A stretch of DNA of 64,000 nucleotides from Deltaproteobacteria bacterium. GTDB taxonomy: Bacteria > Desulfobacterota > Syntrophia > Syntrophales > UBA2210. Position 1 is the first letter of the stretch, and the number at the start of each line of letters is the position of its first letter. Under the pieces are notes generated by a model that worked only from the letters and a program-made list of their open reading frames with translations, was not told where the DNA came from and searched no databases. Both the position numbers and the translations under genes were made by a program. Positions 52,734 to 62,998 of the stretch are shown piece after piece. The stretch is from positions 1 to 64,000 of the forward strand of contig JAFGTS010000029.1 in assembly GCA_016933965.1 (NCBI GenBank), written 5' to 3'.

Positions 52734-55376
52734 TCACCTTCCGGTATCGGCGGGAACGGCCGGGAAGAGGATTGTGAAGGTTGTCCCTTTTCCGGGGGTG
52801 CTCTCGAAGGAAATTTGTCCTCCATGAGCTTCCACGAGGTTGTACGTGATGGGAAGTCCGAGTCCCGTTCCTCCCTCGGACTGTCGTGTCGTGACGAAGG
52901 GGTCGAATATCCTGTCCGCGATGGAGGGGTCGATACCCTTACCGTTGTCCTCGATGGAGAGGACCACCTTCCGTGATCTCTTCTTCAGCTCCGTGGATAT
53001 GCGGATCGTGCCGCCCGATTCATCAAGGGCTTGAACGGCGTTAATGGTGATGTTCATGACGATCTGCTCGATGCTCTGGAGATTGCCTTCGATCATGGGA
53101 TGGTCACCGGAGAGATTCAGCTCGAGATTGATGCCCGACTTTCTCAGGGTTGTTTCGATGAGACGGATGGCGTTTTCAACGGCCTGGTTCACGGAAACGG
53201 GCACTTTTTCCGATATGCTCGACTGCCGGGAATAATGCTTGAGATTTTCAACGGTCCTGACAACCCGGTTCGCCGCCATCTTCATGTCCGCGAGCAGGAC
53301 GGGGAGGTTTTCCTTCAGAAAATCATAGGTGAGGCCGCCGTACTTTGCGCCGGGGTTCTTTTTTGCGTCCTCTTCGATCAGGGGGATTACATCATTCCAG
53401 ACCTTTTGCATAAGCGGCATATCGAAAATGATCTTGTTCACGGGATTATTGATCTCGTGGGCGACGCCGGCCACGAGTGTTCCCAGGGCTTCCATTTTCT
53501 GGGCGTGCAGGAGCTGGGCCTCCAGGTGCTTCTTTTCATCTTCCGCGCGTTTCTTGTTGGTAATATCGTCAATCATTGCAATGAAATAGAGGGGCTTATC
53601 GTTTTCATCCTGAACGACGGAAGCGGTCAGGCTTGCCCAAATGAATCCTCCATCTTTCTTTATGTACCGTTTTTCGGTCTTATAAAACCGCTCATCACCC
53701 TGCAACAATCGCGCCACTTCCTTCTTGTCCTGTTCGGCGTGCTCATGGTGGGTGATGTCAAGGTATGTTTTGCCGATCAGTTCGGATTCTTCATAGCCCA
53801 GCATTGAACAGATCCGGGTATTGACCTGCTCGAACCGGTAGCCGAGGCTCAGGACCGCTATGCCGAGTGCCCCCCCTTCGAATATCCGGCGGAACCGCTC
53901 TTCATTTTCCCGCAGGCGGTTCTCTGTTCGCTTGCGCTGCGTGATATCCCGAAAAATTCCCTGCATCACCCGTTCACCCTGAATGGTTATGAGCTCCGAC
54001 ATGATCTCAACGGGGACCTGCGTTCCGTCGATCCGCTGAACGATGCTCTCGGATATGGGGTCGATCCGTTTGGCGTGATTACTGAACACGGTGGCGGCAT
54101 CACGCCGGTGTTCCGGTGGATGCAGGCGGGACTGGTGCAGGCCCACCAGGTCGTTCTTCGACATTCCGAGCAGGCGGCAGGCCGCTGGATTCACATCGAT
54201 GATGATTCCCGTATCTGTCGAGGCAAGGAATATGGCGTCCGGTGCCCCTTCAAAAAGGCTCCGGAACCGCGCTTCGTTTTCCCTGAGCTCCTTCGTCCGT
54301 TTCCGTACCTCCCTCCTGAGGAGCTCGGACCATCGGTGTGTCGTGAAAAAGGTAAATCCACCGGCGATGAGAAGAATGATAATGATGGAAGCGAAGGTGT
54401 TCAGGGCGGTTGTTCCCGCGCTTCGCAGGATGTAATCGACCTCGTCGGTGGGTGCCACCACAGCGACCGACCAGGTCTGGTTGACGACCCGTGCCGGGCA
54501 GTAAGCGATGAGCTTCTCGATCCGCCCTGTCTGGCCGCGGTGCCATCCCGAGATATAACGGCCGATCCCCTCCCTTCCGGCAAGCGTTCCCCGCTGTATG
54601 TTGTTGATCGATTCGAAGGACAGTTCCGGGGCTTTTTCCCTTCTCACCGTGAAGGCGCTCCTGCCCACGAAGTCCTCGAAGTAGTGGGCAAGAAAATACC
54701 CTTCCTGATTGATAAGCCAGGCATATCCCGTTTCTCCCGAAACGATGGGGGAGATGAAAACATCTGCGATGGACTGCAGGTTGAAGGAGACGACCAGAAT
54801 GCCCTTGAAAATCTTGTCATCATCCTCTCCCGGTCCCCTCGTGTACACGGGAGCGGCCATTCTGATACGGTTTTCCCCTATTTCGTTGACGGTGATGCCT
54901 GAGAGGATGACATTCCCCGTTTCCCGTGCGTTTTTGAAGTATTGGTCTTCTTCGTAATCCCTGCCGATCAGGTCCTCACGCCATCCATCGGAGGGATAGA
55001 TGCACTTAAGATACCCGTTCTCGTCGATGCGCCGGATCGAGGTCCGGGGAATGAAGCCGAGATACATGTTCTGCATGTATTCCAGGCAGGTCGGTGTCAT
55101 CAGCTGGATCGATCTGACCTTTGTTGCCGAGACCAGCGCGGCGCGCACCTCGCTGAAGTAGGTCTCGATACCTGCGGCGGCGGAGCGGGCAAGAATCAAC
55201 TGCTGTTCATTGAACTGACTCAGGGCTGCCTGCCGGCTTGCCTGGTAGGTCTGGTAACCGAGAAATGCCGTCAAGGCCACGGCAACGGCGGTGATGAAAA
55301 CGATGAACACCTGGATGCGCATCCAGGGACTGCGGATGTCGTCTCGCGAGTCGTCGACTTCGGTATTCGGGGGCAT
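52734..55376 (-). CDS. Cache/PAS sensor histidine kinase
   Basis: About 880 residues from ATG 55376 (GGGAG upstream). A TM near 22-42, a double-Cache extracellular ligand domain (about 43-310) and a second TM near 320-340. Two PAS domains follow (about 370-490 and 495-615). The HisKA region has GTLVAGVAHEINNPVNKI (His near 645). The HATPase domain ends with GGTGLGLPITYNLVEAHGG. The Cache domain implies sensing of a small periplasmic ligand, often an organic or amino acid. It phosphorylates the regulator encoded just downstream. Confidence 0.92.
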   Translation of the reverse strand: MPPNTEVDDSRDDIRSPWMRIQVFIVFITAVAVALTAFLGYQTYQASRQAALSQFNEQQLILARSAAAGIETYFSEVRAALVSATKVRSIQLMTPTCLEYMQNMYLGFIPRTSIRRIDENGYLKCIYPSDGWREDLIGRDYEEDQYFKNARETGNVILSGITVNEIGENRIRMAAPVYTRGPGEDDDKIFKGILVVSFNLQSIADVFISPIVSGETGYAWLINQEGYFLAHYFEDFVGRSAFTVRREKAPELSFESINNIQRGTLAGREGIGRYISGWHRGQTGRIEKLIAYCPARVVNQTWSVAVVAPTDEVDYILRSAGTTALNTFASIIIILLIAGGFTFFTTHRWSELLRREVRKRTKELRENEARFRSLFEGAPDAIFLASTDTGIIIDVNPAACRLLGMSKNDLVGLHQSRLHPPEHRRDAATVFSNHAKRIDPISESIVQRIDGTQVPVEIMSELITIQGERVMQGIFRDITQRKRTENRLRENEERFRRIFEGGALGIAVLSLGYRFEQVNTRICSMLGYEESELIGKTYLDITHHEHAEQDKKEVARLLQGDERFYKTEKRYIKKDGGFIWASLTASVVQDENDKPLYFIAMIDDITNKKRAEDEKKHLEAQLLHAQKMEALGTLVAGVAHEINNPVNKIIFDMPLMQKVWNDVIPLIEEDAKKNPGAKYGGLTYDFLKENLPVLLADMKMAANRVVRTVENLKHYSRQSSISEKVPVSVNQAVENAIRLIETTLRKSGINLELNLSGDHPMIEGNLQSIEQIVMNITINAVQALDESGGTIRISTELKKRSRKVVLSIEDNGKGIDPSIADRIFDPFVTTRQSEGGTGLGLPITYNLVEAHGGQISFESTPGKGTTFTILFPAVPADTGR

Positions 55377-55547
55377 GTTCACAATCTCCCGGATAGACAG
55401 GCTTTAACGGTAATGTGTGTGATACTTGAAGGAAATTGATGGCATATTCGGCCGGAAGATGCAAGCATCAAGTTACCCGCTTTCCCCGTTCCGCGGCGGG
55501 GCTGGCCGCCGGCGCCGATGCCGTTCGCCTGGAGGCATCCTGCGATA

Positions 55548-57005
55548 TCATTTTTTCCAGAACTCGGGCGTAAGGAGAACAAGGACAGTGTAAATCTCAA
55601 GTCTTCCCGCCAGCATGCACAGGGAGAGGACCCACTTGCCCGTCATGGGGATCTCCGAATAGGTCATGGACGGCCCGACACCTGCGAAACCGGGACCCAC
55701 ATTACCGATCGTGGCCGCCACGGAAGAGAAAGCCGTCATGACATCGAGGCCGAGCATCGTCATGACCAGTGACGCCGCTGCCGTCAGGGTGATATAGAGC
55801 GCGAAAAAGCCCCAGATGCTGGCCATTGTCTGGGGATAAATGATCTTCTTGCCGAGTTTGACCGCCGTTACGGCATGAGGGTGGACCAGGTGATAGAGTT
55901 CTTTATAACTGTGCTTGAGTATCAACAGTATTCTCAAGCACTTGATGCTTCCTCCCGTGGACCCTGCCGAGCCGCCGATAAACATCAGAAGAATGAGAAT
56001 GATCTTGGAAAGGGCGGGCCATCCGTCAAAATCAGCCGTTGTGAACCCCGTCGTGGTCATGATGGAAACGACCTGGAACGAGGCATACCGGAGAGATGAC
56101 CCCGACCCCCCTGCCTCCTGGTGATGTTGATGCAGATCACAGGTGACCAGGATCACGGCTATGGCTATGACGGCGATATAGAAGCGGAATTCGCTGTTGG
56201 AAAAAAGGGACCTCACATTGCCGATGATCAGGCTGTAGTGGAGTGTGAAATTGACCCCCGCGGCGAGCATGAAAAAGGTGATCACCGAGTCAATGAAAGG
56301 ACTGTGGAAGTGGGCGATGCTGGCGTCGTGAGTGGAGAACCCTCCCGTCGCCATGGTCGTGAAGGTGTGGCACAGCGCATCGAACACGCTCATGCCCCCG
56401 CAGAGCAGGAGGATGAATTCCACGGTGGAGATAATAAAATAGACGATCCAGAGGGTACGTGCCGTTTCCGTCACCCGGGGCGTCAGTTTGTCTTTCACAG
56501 GGCTCGGAAGTTCCGCCTTGTAGAGCTGCATGCCGCCGACGCCCAGCAGGGGAAAGATAGCGATGGAGAGGATAATGATCCCCATGCCGCCGAACCACTG
56601 GGTCATGGAGCGCCAGAAAAGGATGCCGTGGGGAAGTGAGTCTATGTGATCGATGACCGTCGCGCCCGTAGTGGTGAATCCCGATATCGACTCGAAGAAG
56701 GCGTCGCCGAAGGAAGGGACCGTCCCGTGCACCATGTAGGGGATCGCCCCGAAGGCGCCTGCGCAAAGCCACCCCGCCGCGACGATGAGAAATCCTTCCC
56801 GGTGTGTCAGGCTGACGTCACCGTCCGAAGGCCTGAAAAGATGGTACAGAAGAGCGCCCGCAAGGGTGGTGATACCGGCGGACGCCGCAAAGGCGATCAG
56901 ATCGTTTTCCCCGTAGAAAAGGGACCACGCCAGGGGAAGAACCATGGTAAGGCCGAGGAAGAACAGAAAAGTCCCCAGTATATAGAGGATATTTTTTGCG
57001 CTCAT
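55548..57005 (-). CDS. trkH: Trk potassium uptake permease TrkH
   Basis: A 485-residue K+ translocator with four MPM repeats. Selectivity-loop regions include ISGFTTTGATVID, TMATGGFSTHD, IMTTTGFTTADFD and AATIGNVGPG. It overlaps trkA by 4 bp (ATGA). Uptake is driven by membrane potential or H+ and gated by TrkA. Confidence 0.93.
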   Translation of the reverse strand: MSAKNILYILGTFLFFLGLTMVLPLAWSLFYGENDLIAFAASAGITTLAGALLYHLFRPSDGDVSLTHREGFLIVAAGWLCAGAFGAIPYMVHGTVPSFGDAFFESISGFTTTGATVIDHIDSLPHGILFWRSMTQWFGGMGIIILSIAIFPLLGVGGMQLYKAELPSPVKDKLTPRVTETARTLWIVYFIISTVEFILLLCGGMSVFDALCHTFTTMATGGFSTHDASIAHFHSPFIDSVITFFMLAAGVNFTLHYSLIIGNVRSLFSNSEFRFYIAVIAIAVILVTCDLHQHHQEAGGSGSSLRYASFQVVSIMTTTGFTTADFDGWPALSKIILILLMFIGGSAGSTGGSIKCLRILLILKHSYKELYHLVHPHAVTAVKLGKKIIYPQTMASIWGFFALYITLTAAASLVMTMLGLDVMTAFSSVAATIGNVGPGFAGVGPSMTYSEIPMTGKWVLSLCMLAGRLEIYTVLVLLTPEFWKK

Positions 57006-58366
57006 CCGAAATAATCCATTTTGACGGTCAGGATCTTTTCTACCTTTGGAATGGCGGAACGCAGGGTGACGAGAATGACATGATCACCGGGAAGAATGAT
57101 CGTTTCCCCCCAGGGAATGATGACCTGGTTGTCCCGCAGGACGGCGCCGATGATGGTGCCCTTGGGGAAATTGATATCCTTCAGAGGTCTGTTCGTGATT
57201 TCCGATGTTTCAAGAGCGATGAACTCCACGGCTTCCGCCTTTTCATCGCGGAGCGGGGTGGCCGAAATGATCTTTCCCTTCCGGATAAAATGAAGGATCT
57301 TGCCGATCGTCGCGTGCCGGGGATTCATGACCCCGTCGATGCCCACCCGTTCCACAATGTTGCTGTAATCTATCTTGTTTATCAGGCAGATGGACTTTTT
57401 CGCTCCCAGTTGCTTCGCCAGGAGGGCCCCCAGGACATTGGCCTCCTCGTCATCGGTTACGGCAACGAAGTAGTCGGCATCCTTGATGTTCTCCTCCCGC
57501 AGGAGGTCCTGGCTGGTACCGTCGCCGCGGAGGATGATCGCCTTGTCGAGGGTGCAGGCCAGCGTATCGCACCGCTCCTGGTCCTTCTCGATGATCTTGG
57601 TCAACACACCTTTTTTTTCGAGCATCTCCGCGAGCATCAGTCCTGTAGAACCGCCGCCGAGGATGAAGACCCGCTGGGGCTCTTCCGTGTTCTTCCCGAA
57701 GAAGCGCAGGATGCTGCGAACATGCTCCGAGGGGGCGAAAAAGAACAGGTGGTCCTTTTCCCTGATCACGGACTTTCCCGAGGGGATAATCGGTTCATCC
57801 TTCCTGGTGATGGAAGCAATGAGGATGTCGTGACCGTACATCTCCTTGATCTGCTGAAGGCTTTTCCCCACGGCGACGCATTCGGGGTCGACATAGAACG
57901 CGGCGAGCTTGATATTTCCGCCGGCGAAGTCGATGACTTCCGACGCCCCCGGGTATTCCATAAGGTTCATGGCGTTGAGTACCGCCTCACGCTCGGGATT
58001 GATTCGAAGGTCGATGTTCAGGTGACTCTTGTCGAAGAGGGCGGAGTTGCTGTTGAGGTCCGGGTTGCGGATCCGCGCGATCTTCAGGGGGACGTTCGAC
58101 TGTGTGGAGGCGAGGAGGCAGGCGACGATGTTCGTCTCGTCGCTGTCGGTCACGGCGACGACCATTTCCGATTGTTCGAGTCGCGCCTTTTTGAGGATCT
58201 GGGGGCTGCTTCCGCTGCCGACGATCGTCTGGACGTCGAGGTTTTCAGCCACATATTTGAGGCGTTCCTCGTTCTTGTCGATAATGATGAGGTCGTTTCC
58301 CTCTTTTGAGAGGATATCGGCGATATTGTAACCAACCTCGCCGGCGCCTATCACGACTACCCTCAT
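57002..58366 (-). CDS. trkA: Trk potassium uptake regulatory subunit TrkA
   Basis: 454 residues in two repeats, each an NAD-binding RCK_N (VVIGAGEVGYNIADIL; VFILGGGSTGLMLAEML) and RCK_C domain. It sits on the cytoplasmic face and gates TrkH by nucleotide binding. Starts 28 bp after the M17 N-domain gene. Confidence 0.93.
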   Translation of the reverse strand: MRVVVIGAGEVGYNIADILSKEGNDLIIIDKNEERLKYVAENLDVQTIVGSGSSPQILKKARLEQSEMVVAVTDSDETNIVACLLASTQSNVPLKIARIRNPDLNSNSALFDKSHLNIDLRINPEREAVLNAMNLMEYPGASEVIDFAGGNIKLAAFYVDPECVAVGKSLQQIKEMYGHDILIASITRKDEPIIPSGKSVIREKDHLFFFAPSEHVRSILRFFGKNTEEPQRVFILGGGSTGLMLAEMLEKKGVLTKIIEKDQERCDTLACTLDKAIILRGDGTSQDLLREENIKDADYFVAVTDDEEANVLGALLAKQLGAKKSICLINKIDYSNIVERVGIDGVMNPRHATIGKILHFIRKGKIISATPLRDEKAEAVEFIALETSEITNRPLKDINFPKGTIIGAVLRDNQVIIPWGETIILPGDHVILVTLRSAIPKVEKILTVKMDYFG

Positions 58367-58394
58367 ATGTTCACTCCGTTAATCCCCCTGCCGG

Positions 58395-58931
58395 TCACGA
58401 CCGGTGGAACTCATTTATACCATCAAAGATGTCGGTGACATAGTGTTTTTCTCCGAGGATCCGAGCCGACACCGTTCTTTTTCCCCTTTTTATACGGTCG
58501 AATTGGTCCGCCATACCCCGCAGCAGTGATGATGCCATGGCCGGGATCGGCAGTGAACACCGCCCGGCGCCGGGTATGTCGACGGCGAAATCATCAAGCG
58601 CCAGGGCGGTGAGCGCTCCGGCTATCGTTCGTCCCGCTTCATGGAGAGAATCACAACCGAGGTGGTCCGAGGAACCGAGACCGATGAGCAGGAGTGTTTT
58701 CGGCGAGAGCCTCCAGCGGGGCAGGATGGCGACCTGTTCTCCCTCGACGGCCGATATCTTTCCGGCCGCGAGAAGACGGGATACCAGACCGTTCAGATGC
58801 CAGTCCGCCTCTCCCGGAAATCCCCGGGGCGGCCGCTCATCGGAAAACAGCCCCAGAACCAGGGCCGCCGGGGTCCGGCCGTCAAGGGGACCCGTCAATA
58901 CGTCAACCTTCATGCCTTCGTAAAGGGTCAT
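58395..58931 (-). CDS. Stand-alone leucyl-aminopeptidase (M17) N-terminal domain
   Basis: About 178 residues from ATG 58931 (or ATG 58913; neither has a clear ribosome binding site). It shows the macro-like M17 N-domain pattern: MKVDVLTGPLDGRTPAALVLGLFSDE, KTLLLIGLGSSDHL, LHEAGRTIAGAL. The catalytic metallopeptidase domain (about 300 residues with NTDAEGR) is absent. It may be a non-enzymatic regulator or scaffold. Function is unknown. Confidence 0.65.
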   Translation of the reverse strand: MTLYEGMKVDVLTGPLDGRTPAALVLGLFSDERPPRGFPGEADWHLNGLVSRLLAAGKISAVEGEQVAILPRWRLSPKTLLLIGLGSSDHLGCDSLHEAGRTIAGALTALALDDFAVDIPGAGRCSLPIPAMASSLLRGMADQFDRIKRGKRTVSARILGEKHYVTDIFDGINEFHRS

Positions 58932-59138
58932 ACACGGTAACGGATGGAACGGCTTTTGTAAAAAACTCGGGAAGCGCGGCACGCACATCCCGGCAACGGA
59001 GCGTAAAGTGCGCGAAGAACAAAGCAAAATTCGGGACCATGATGCTCCCGATCCCTCCTCATCCCTGACCCCTCTGTGGGTACAGCGCAATGACGAGGGA
59101 TAAAACGCGCCGCCGCATATGGACTTCTTACAAAGTCT

Positions 59139-59558
59139 TTAATCTTCATTTCCGACTTTGAGCTTTGAATATATGGCGTCGAGGATACCGTTGATAAAGG
59201 ACCCCGAATTTTCGGAACCGTACTCCTTCCCGAGGTCGATGGCTTCGTTAAGGGTCGCCTTCGGCGGTATATCTTCACAGTAGAGCAGTTCAAAAACGGC
59301 CATCCGAAGGATGTTCTTGTCGACGCGCGCCATCCGGTCCAGTGACCAGTGCTCGGAACAACTCTTGATGAGTCCGTCTATTTCGCGGATATGGTTCCGT
59401 GTCCCCCGGATGAGTTCCGATGCGAAATCCCTGACGTTTTCCGCCACGTCGAAATTCATCCAGTAGAGTTCGATCGCCTCTTCGGGGTCGATGCGGGAAA
59501 CATCGACCTGATACAGGACCTGCAATGCAACTTCTCGAGCTTTTCTTCTGTGACCCAT
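59139..59558 (-). CDS. nusB: Transcription antitermination factor NusB
   Basis: 139 residues, typical size. ARE-VALQVLYQVD at the N-terminus, WSLDRMARVDKNILRMAVFELLYCEDIPPKATLNEAIDLGKEYG and a C-terminal FINGILDAI. RNA-binding partner of NusE in rrn antitermination. It follows ribH by 12 bp, the widespread ribH-nusB pairing. Confidence 0.94.
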   Translation of the reverse strand: MGHRRKAREVALQVLYQVDVSRIDPEEAIELYWMNFDVAENVRDFASELIRGTRNHIREIDGLIKSCSEHWSLDRMARVDKNILRMAVFELLYCEDIPPKATLNEAIDLGKEYGSENSGSFINGILDAIYSKLKVGNED

Positions 59559-59570
59559 GCGTCCCTCTGA

Positions 59571-60041
59571 TCACAGGAGCTTGAAGAGGTTCACCATCTC
59601 GATGGCGGACAGGGCTGCATCCCAGCCTTTATTCCCCGACTTGCTGCCGGCGCGTTCGATCGCCTGTTCAAGGGTGTCCGCCGTGATGACACCGAAGGCG
59701 ATGGGCGTTTCGGTTTCAAGGGTCACCATAGCGATGCCTTTAGATACCTCGGCGCTTATGTACTCGAAGTGCGGGGTGTCACCCCGTATGACGGCCCCCA
59801 GGCAGATAACGCCGTCATAGGCGCCGCTCTTGGCCGCTTTCTTTGCCGCCACCGGGATCTCGAACGCACCCGGGACTCTGACGATGGTGATGCTGTTCTC
59901 GTCGGCACCGGACCGTTTCAGGGCATCCAGGGCGCCTTCGATCAGTTTGCCGCAGATGAAATCATTGAACCTGCTGGCAATGATGCAAAACTTGAGTCCC
60001 TTGGCCCCGATCTTTCCTTCAATGATTTTTGGCATGCTCAT
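59571..60041 (-). CDS. ribH: 6,7-dimethyl-8-ribityllumazine synthase
   Basis: 156 residues. [52 protein letters not shown] (with the catalytic His after GD-TPH) and [12 protein letters not shown]. Condenses the pyrimidine with dihydroxybutanone phosphate; forms icosahedral or pentameric shells. Part of the rib operon. Confidence 0.95.
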   Translation of the reverse strand: MSMPKIIEGKIGAKGLKFCIIASRFNDFICGKLIEGALDALKRSGADENSITIVRVPGAFEIPVAAKKAAKSGAYDGVICLGAVIRGDTPHFEYISAEVSKGIAMVTLETETPIAFGVITADTLEQAIERAGSKSGNKGWDAALSAIEMVNLFKLL

Positions 60042-60111
60042 CGCTCCGTTACGTTGTGTTCCCGCCGCCTTCCGGACGGGTCGTTTTCCCTTTCACGGAA
60101 GGAACGCCCTT

Positions 60112-61311
60112 CTAAAATTCCAGAAGGTGTCCCATCTTGTCCTGTTTCGTCTTCAGGTAATGCCGGTTGTTATCATTCGGTTCGATAATGATCGGCACCC
60201 GCTCGACGACCTGGACATCGTATCCCTGAAGCGCCACGATCTTCTTGGGATTGTTCGTCATAAGGCGCATTTTCTTTATTCCCAGGTCCACCAGTATCTG
60301 AGCGCCGATACCGTAATCCCGCAGGTCGTCCTTGAAGCCGAGCTCGATGTTCGCTTCCACGGTATCTCTGCCTTTTTCCTGAAGGTCGTACGCCTTTATC
60401 TTGTTCGTGAGGCCGATACCGCGACCCTCCTGGTGCATGTAGACGATGGCGCCCTTGCCCTCTTCGTCGACCATCTTCATCGCCTGGTGAAGCTGATCGC
60501 CGCAGTCGCACCTGAGCGAACCGAAGAGATCTCCCGTAACGCATTCCGAATGGACCCGGACGAGAACTTCATCGTCAGGGCCGATGTCGCCCTTGACCAG
60601 GGCGATATGTTTCATGTCGTCCACATCGTTTTCATAGATGATGATCCTGAACTCACCGCCGTACTTCGTGGGGAGGGTCGCCTCGGCGGCCCTCCTGATG
60701 AGACGCTCGTTCTGCATCCTGAATTCGATCAGGTCGGCGATGGTGACGATCTTGAGGCCGTGTTCCCCGGCGAACACCTCCAGATCGGGCATGCGTGCCA
60801 TCGTCCCGTCATCCTTCATGATCTCGCAGATGACCCCCGCCGGTTTCAGCCCTGCCAGGCGGGCCAGGTCCACGGAGCCTTCCGTCTGCCCCGTTCTGAC
60901 CAGGACGCCTCCTTTCCGGGCCTGTATGGGGAATATGTGTCCCGGCGTGACAATGTCGTCCGGCGTCGCGTCATCACCGATCGCCGTCAGGATCGTCGTG
61001 GCCCGGTCATAGGCGGAAATGCCCGTCGTCACGCCGCGCTTCGCCTCGATCGAGACGGTAAAGGCCGTTCCGAAACGGGACTTGTTGTCGGAGCTCATGG
61101 GGGTGAGTTTCAATTTTTCAGCGACTTCTTCCGCGAGGGAGAGGCAGATGAGCCCCCTGCCGTGTTTCGCCATGAAATTGATGGCTTCCGGTGTGGTGAA
61201 CTCCGCCCCTATGCAGAGATCACCTTCATTTTCCCGGTCCTCGTCGTCGACGAGAATGATCATTTTCCCCTGCTTTATGTCATCGATTGCTTCTTTGATT
61301 GTGCTGATCAT
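60112..61311 (-). CDS. ribBA: Bifunctional DHBP synthase / GTP cyclohydrolase II
   Basis: 399 residues. N-terminal Rib[33 protein letters not shown] and the catalytic segment [32 protein letters not shown]-terminal RibA: zinc site in [22 protein letters not shown], then [20 protein letters not shown]. It supplies both riboflavin precursors from GTP and ribulose-5-phosphate. A RibD gene is not in the window. Confidence 0.95.
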   Translation of the reverse strand: MISTIKEAIDDIKQGKMIILVDDEDRENEGDLCIGAEFTTPEAINFMAKHGRGLICLSLAEEVAEKLKLTPMSSDNKSRFGTAFTVSIEAKRGVTTGISAYDRATTILTAIGDDATPDDIVTPGHIFPIQARKGGVLVRTGQTEGSVDLARLAGLKPAGVICEIMKDDGTMARMPDLEVFAGEHGLKIVTIADLIEFRMQNERLIRRAAEATLPTKYGGEFRIIIYENDVDDMKHIALVKGDIGPDDEVLVRVHSECVTGDLFGSLRCDCGDQLHQAMKMVDEEGKGAIVYMHQEGRGIGLTNKIKAYDLQEKGRDTVEANIELGFKDDLRDYGIGAQILVDLGIKKMRLMTNNPKKIVALQGYDVQVVERVPIIIEPNDNNRHYLKTKQDKMGHLLEF

Positions 61312-61350
61312 GTCTGTTCCTCTTTATATATTCAATTGCGCGGTGCCTTC

Positions 61351-61986
61351 TTATGTCAGAAAGCCGTGCTTTGCAAGAAATTCCCGGTCGATCCCTCTTC
61401 CCTCGGTCATGAATTTCTCGACATACTTCCCCAGTATGTCCGTTTCAATGTTCACCCGGCTGCCTGTCTTCTTGAACCCCAGGGTCGTCTGGGCCGCCGT
61501 GTGGGGGATGATGGTAACATAAAATACCGTTTTTTCACATCGGTTCACGGTCAGGCTGATGCCGTCGACGGCGACGGAGCCTTTTGAAACGACATACCGC
61601 ATCATGTCACGGTCGATTTCAAAGCCGAAGGCAAGGGAGTGTGCCGGTGCCGACCGTTCCCGTATGGTTCCCACGCAGTCCACGTGACCGAGGACGAAGT
61701 GACCGCCCAGCGGGGTGTTTGGGGTCAGCGCCCGTTCGAGGTTCACCCGCTCACCCGGTCGCATGTCGTGCAGCGTCGTCCGGGTCATCGTTTCCATCGA
61801 TACGTCCGCGCCGAACCTCGTTCCGGAGATGCTCACGACCGTGAGACAGACGCCGTTTATCGATATGCTGTCACCGATATTCGTACTTCCGAGGTCGAAG
61901 GGCGCTTCCACTTCAATGACCGCTTCCGCTCCCCGGCGGGTTATGTTCCTGACCGTTCCCAGGCCTTCGACGATTCCCGTGAACAT
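61351..61986 (-). CDS. ribE: Riboflavin synthase alpha chain
   Basis: 211 residues from ATG 61986 (AAGGATAAG upstream, and overlapping the nrdR stop). Two lumazine-binding repeats: [12 protein letters not shown] and [14 protein letters not shown], each with VNGVCLTV / VDGISLTVN. Catalyses dismutation of two lumazines to riboflavin. Translationally coupled to nrdR. Confidence 0.94.
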   Translation of the reverse strand: MFTGIVEGLGTVRNITRRGAEAVIEVEAPFDLGSTNIGDSISINGVCLTVVSISGTRFGADVSMETMTRTTLHDMRPGERVNLERALTPNTPLGGHFVLGHVDCVGTIRERSAPAHSLAFGFEIDRDMMRYVVSKGSVAVDGISLTVNRCEKTVFYVTIIPHTAAQTTLGFKKTGSRVNIETDILGKYVEKFMTEGRGIDREFLAKHGFLT

Positions 61987-62444
61987 CACTTATCCTTGTG
62001 GAGAAAATCTTTGAGCTCGCTGATGAACTCGTTTACATCCCGGAACTCCCGGTAGACCGAGGCGAACCGGACATAGGCCACGCCGTCGATGGCATGGAGT
62101 TTCTCCATGATCTTTTCGCCGATGAAGGAGGAGGGGATCTCCTTCAGCAGCGATTCCTGGCATTCCAGCTCTATCTCGCCCACCATCTCTTCGATGACGT
62201 CCATGCTGATGGGCCGTTTTTGACAGGCCTTTTTGAGTCCCACCGTGATCTTTGACCGGTCGAAGGGTTCCCGCCGCCCGTCCTTCTTGATGACCACGGG
62301 CAGGACCTCTTCAACGTACTCGTACGTGGTGAACCGTTTGCCGCAGTTCAGGCATTCCCGTCTCCGCCTGATGGCGTCGCCGTCCTTGCTCAGGCGGGAA
62401 TCTATCACCTTGTTCTCACTGTTGGAACAGAAGGGACATTTCAT
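61986..62444 (-). CDS. nrdR: Transcriptional repressor NrdR
   Basis: 152 residues. Zinc ribbon [15 protein letters not shown] ... CLNCGKRF, then the ATP-cone ([30 protein letters not shown]). Represses ribonucleotide reductase genes in response to dATP/ATP. Its start overlaps the stop of the deaminase gene (ATGA), and its stop overlaps the start of ribE. Confidence 0.95.
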   Translation of the reverse strand: MKCPFCSNSENKVIDSRLSKDGDAIRRRRECLNCGKRFTTYEYVEEVLPVVIKKDGRREPFDRSKITVGLKKACQKRPISMDVIEEMVGEIELECQESLLKEIPSSFIGEKIMEKLHAIDGVAYVRFASVYREFRDVNEFISELKDFLHKDK

Positions 62445-62926
62445 AGTTTCCTCACCTCGATGCCCGCTTCCGCAAGCATTTCCCGTGCCAGTTCGTCGCT
62501 GTATCCCTCGTCGTAAATTATGCTTTTGATGCGGGCGTTTATGAGCATTTTGGTGCAGATGATGCAGGGATGGTTCGTGCAGTACAGGGTGGCACCCTCG
62601 ATGATGACGCCGTGGATGGCCGCCTGGATGATGGCGTTCTGTTCCGCGTGCAGGCCGCGGCACAGTTCGTGCCGTTCGCCCGAGGGGGTCTTTGTCTGCT
62701 CGCGCAGGCAGCCCCGTTCGATGCAGTGGGTGATCCCCGAGGGGACGCCGTTGTATCCCGTCGTCAGGATACGCCGTTCCCTGACCAGAACGGCGCCGAC
62801 CTTTCTCCGCAGGCAGGTAGAACGTTTTGAAACGAGCCGGGCGATGTCCATGAAGTACGTGTCCCAGTTCGGGCGCTCATCGTGAGCCTCGATGTCCGCG
62901 TGTCGGAGGTCCTTTATAATTTCCAT
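62441..62926 (-). CDS. dCMP/ComEB-type deoxycytidylate deaminase
   Basis: 161 residues from ATG 62926 (AAAGAGGATCT). Zinc-deaminase motifs [12 protein letters not shown] (HAE) and [11 protein letters not shown] (PCxxC), plus [27 protein letters not shown]. Converts dCMP to dUMP for dTMP synthesis. Function sits well beside the nrdR repressor and glyA. Confidence 0.9.
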   Translation of the reverse strand: MEIIKDLRHADIEAHDERPNWDTYFMDIARLVSKRSTCLRRKVGAVLVRERRILTTGYNGVPSGITHCIERGCLREQTKTPSGERHELCRGLHAEQNAIIQAAIHGVIIEGATLYCTNHPCIICTKMLINARIKSIIYDEGYSDELAREMLAEAGIEVRKL

Positions 62927-62998
62927 AGATCCTCTTTTTTGACCGGTTTCCCGTAATATAGTCACCGAAGCCCGAAAAATCAAAGATCAAAAGACAAT

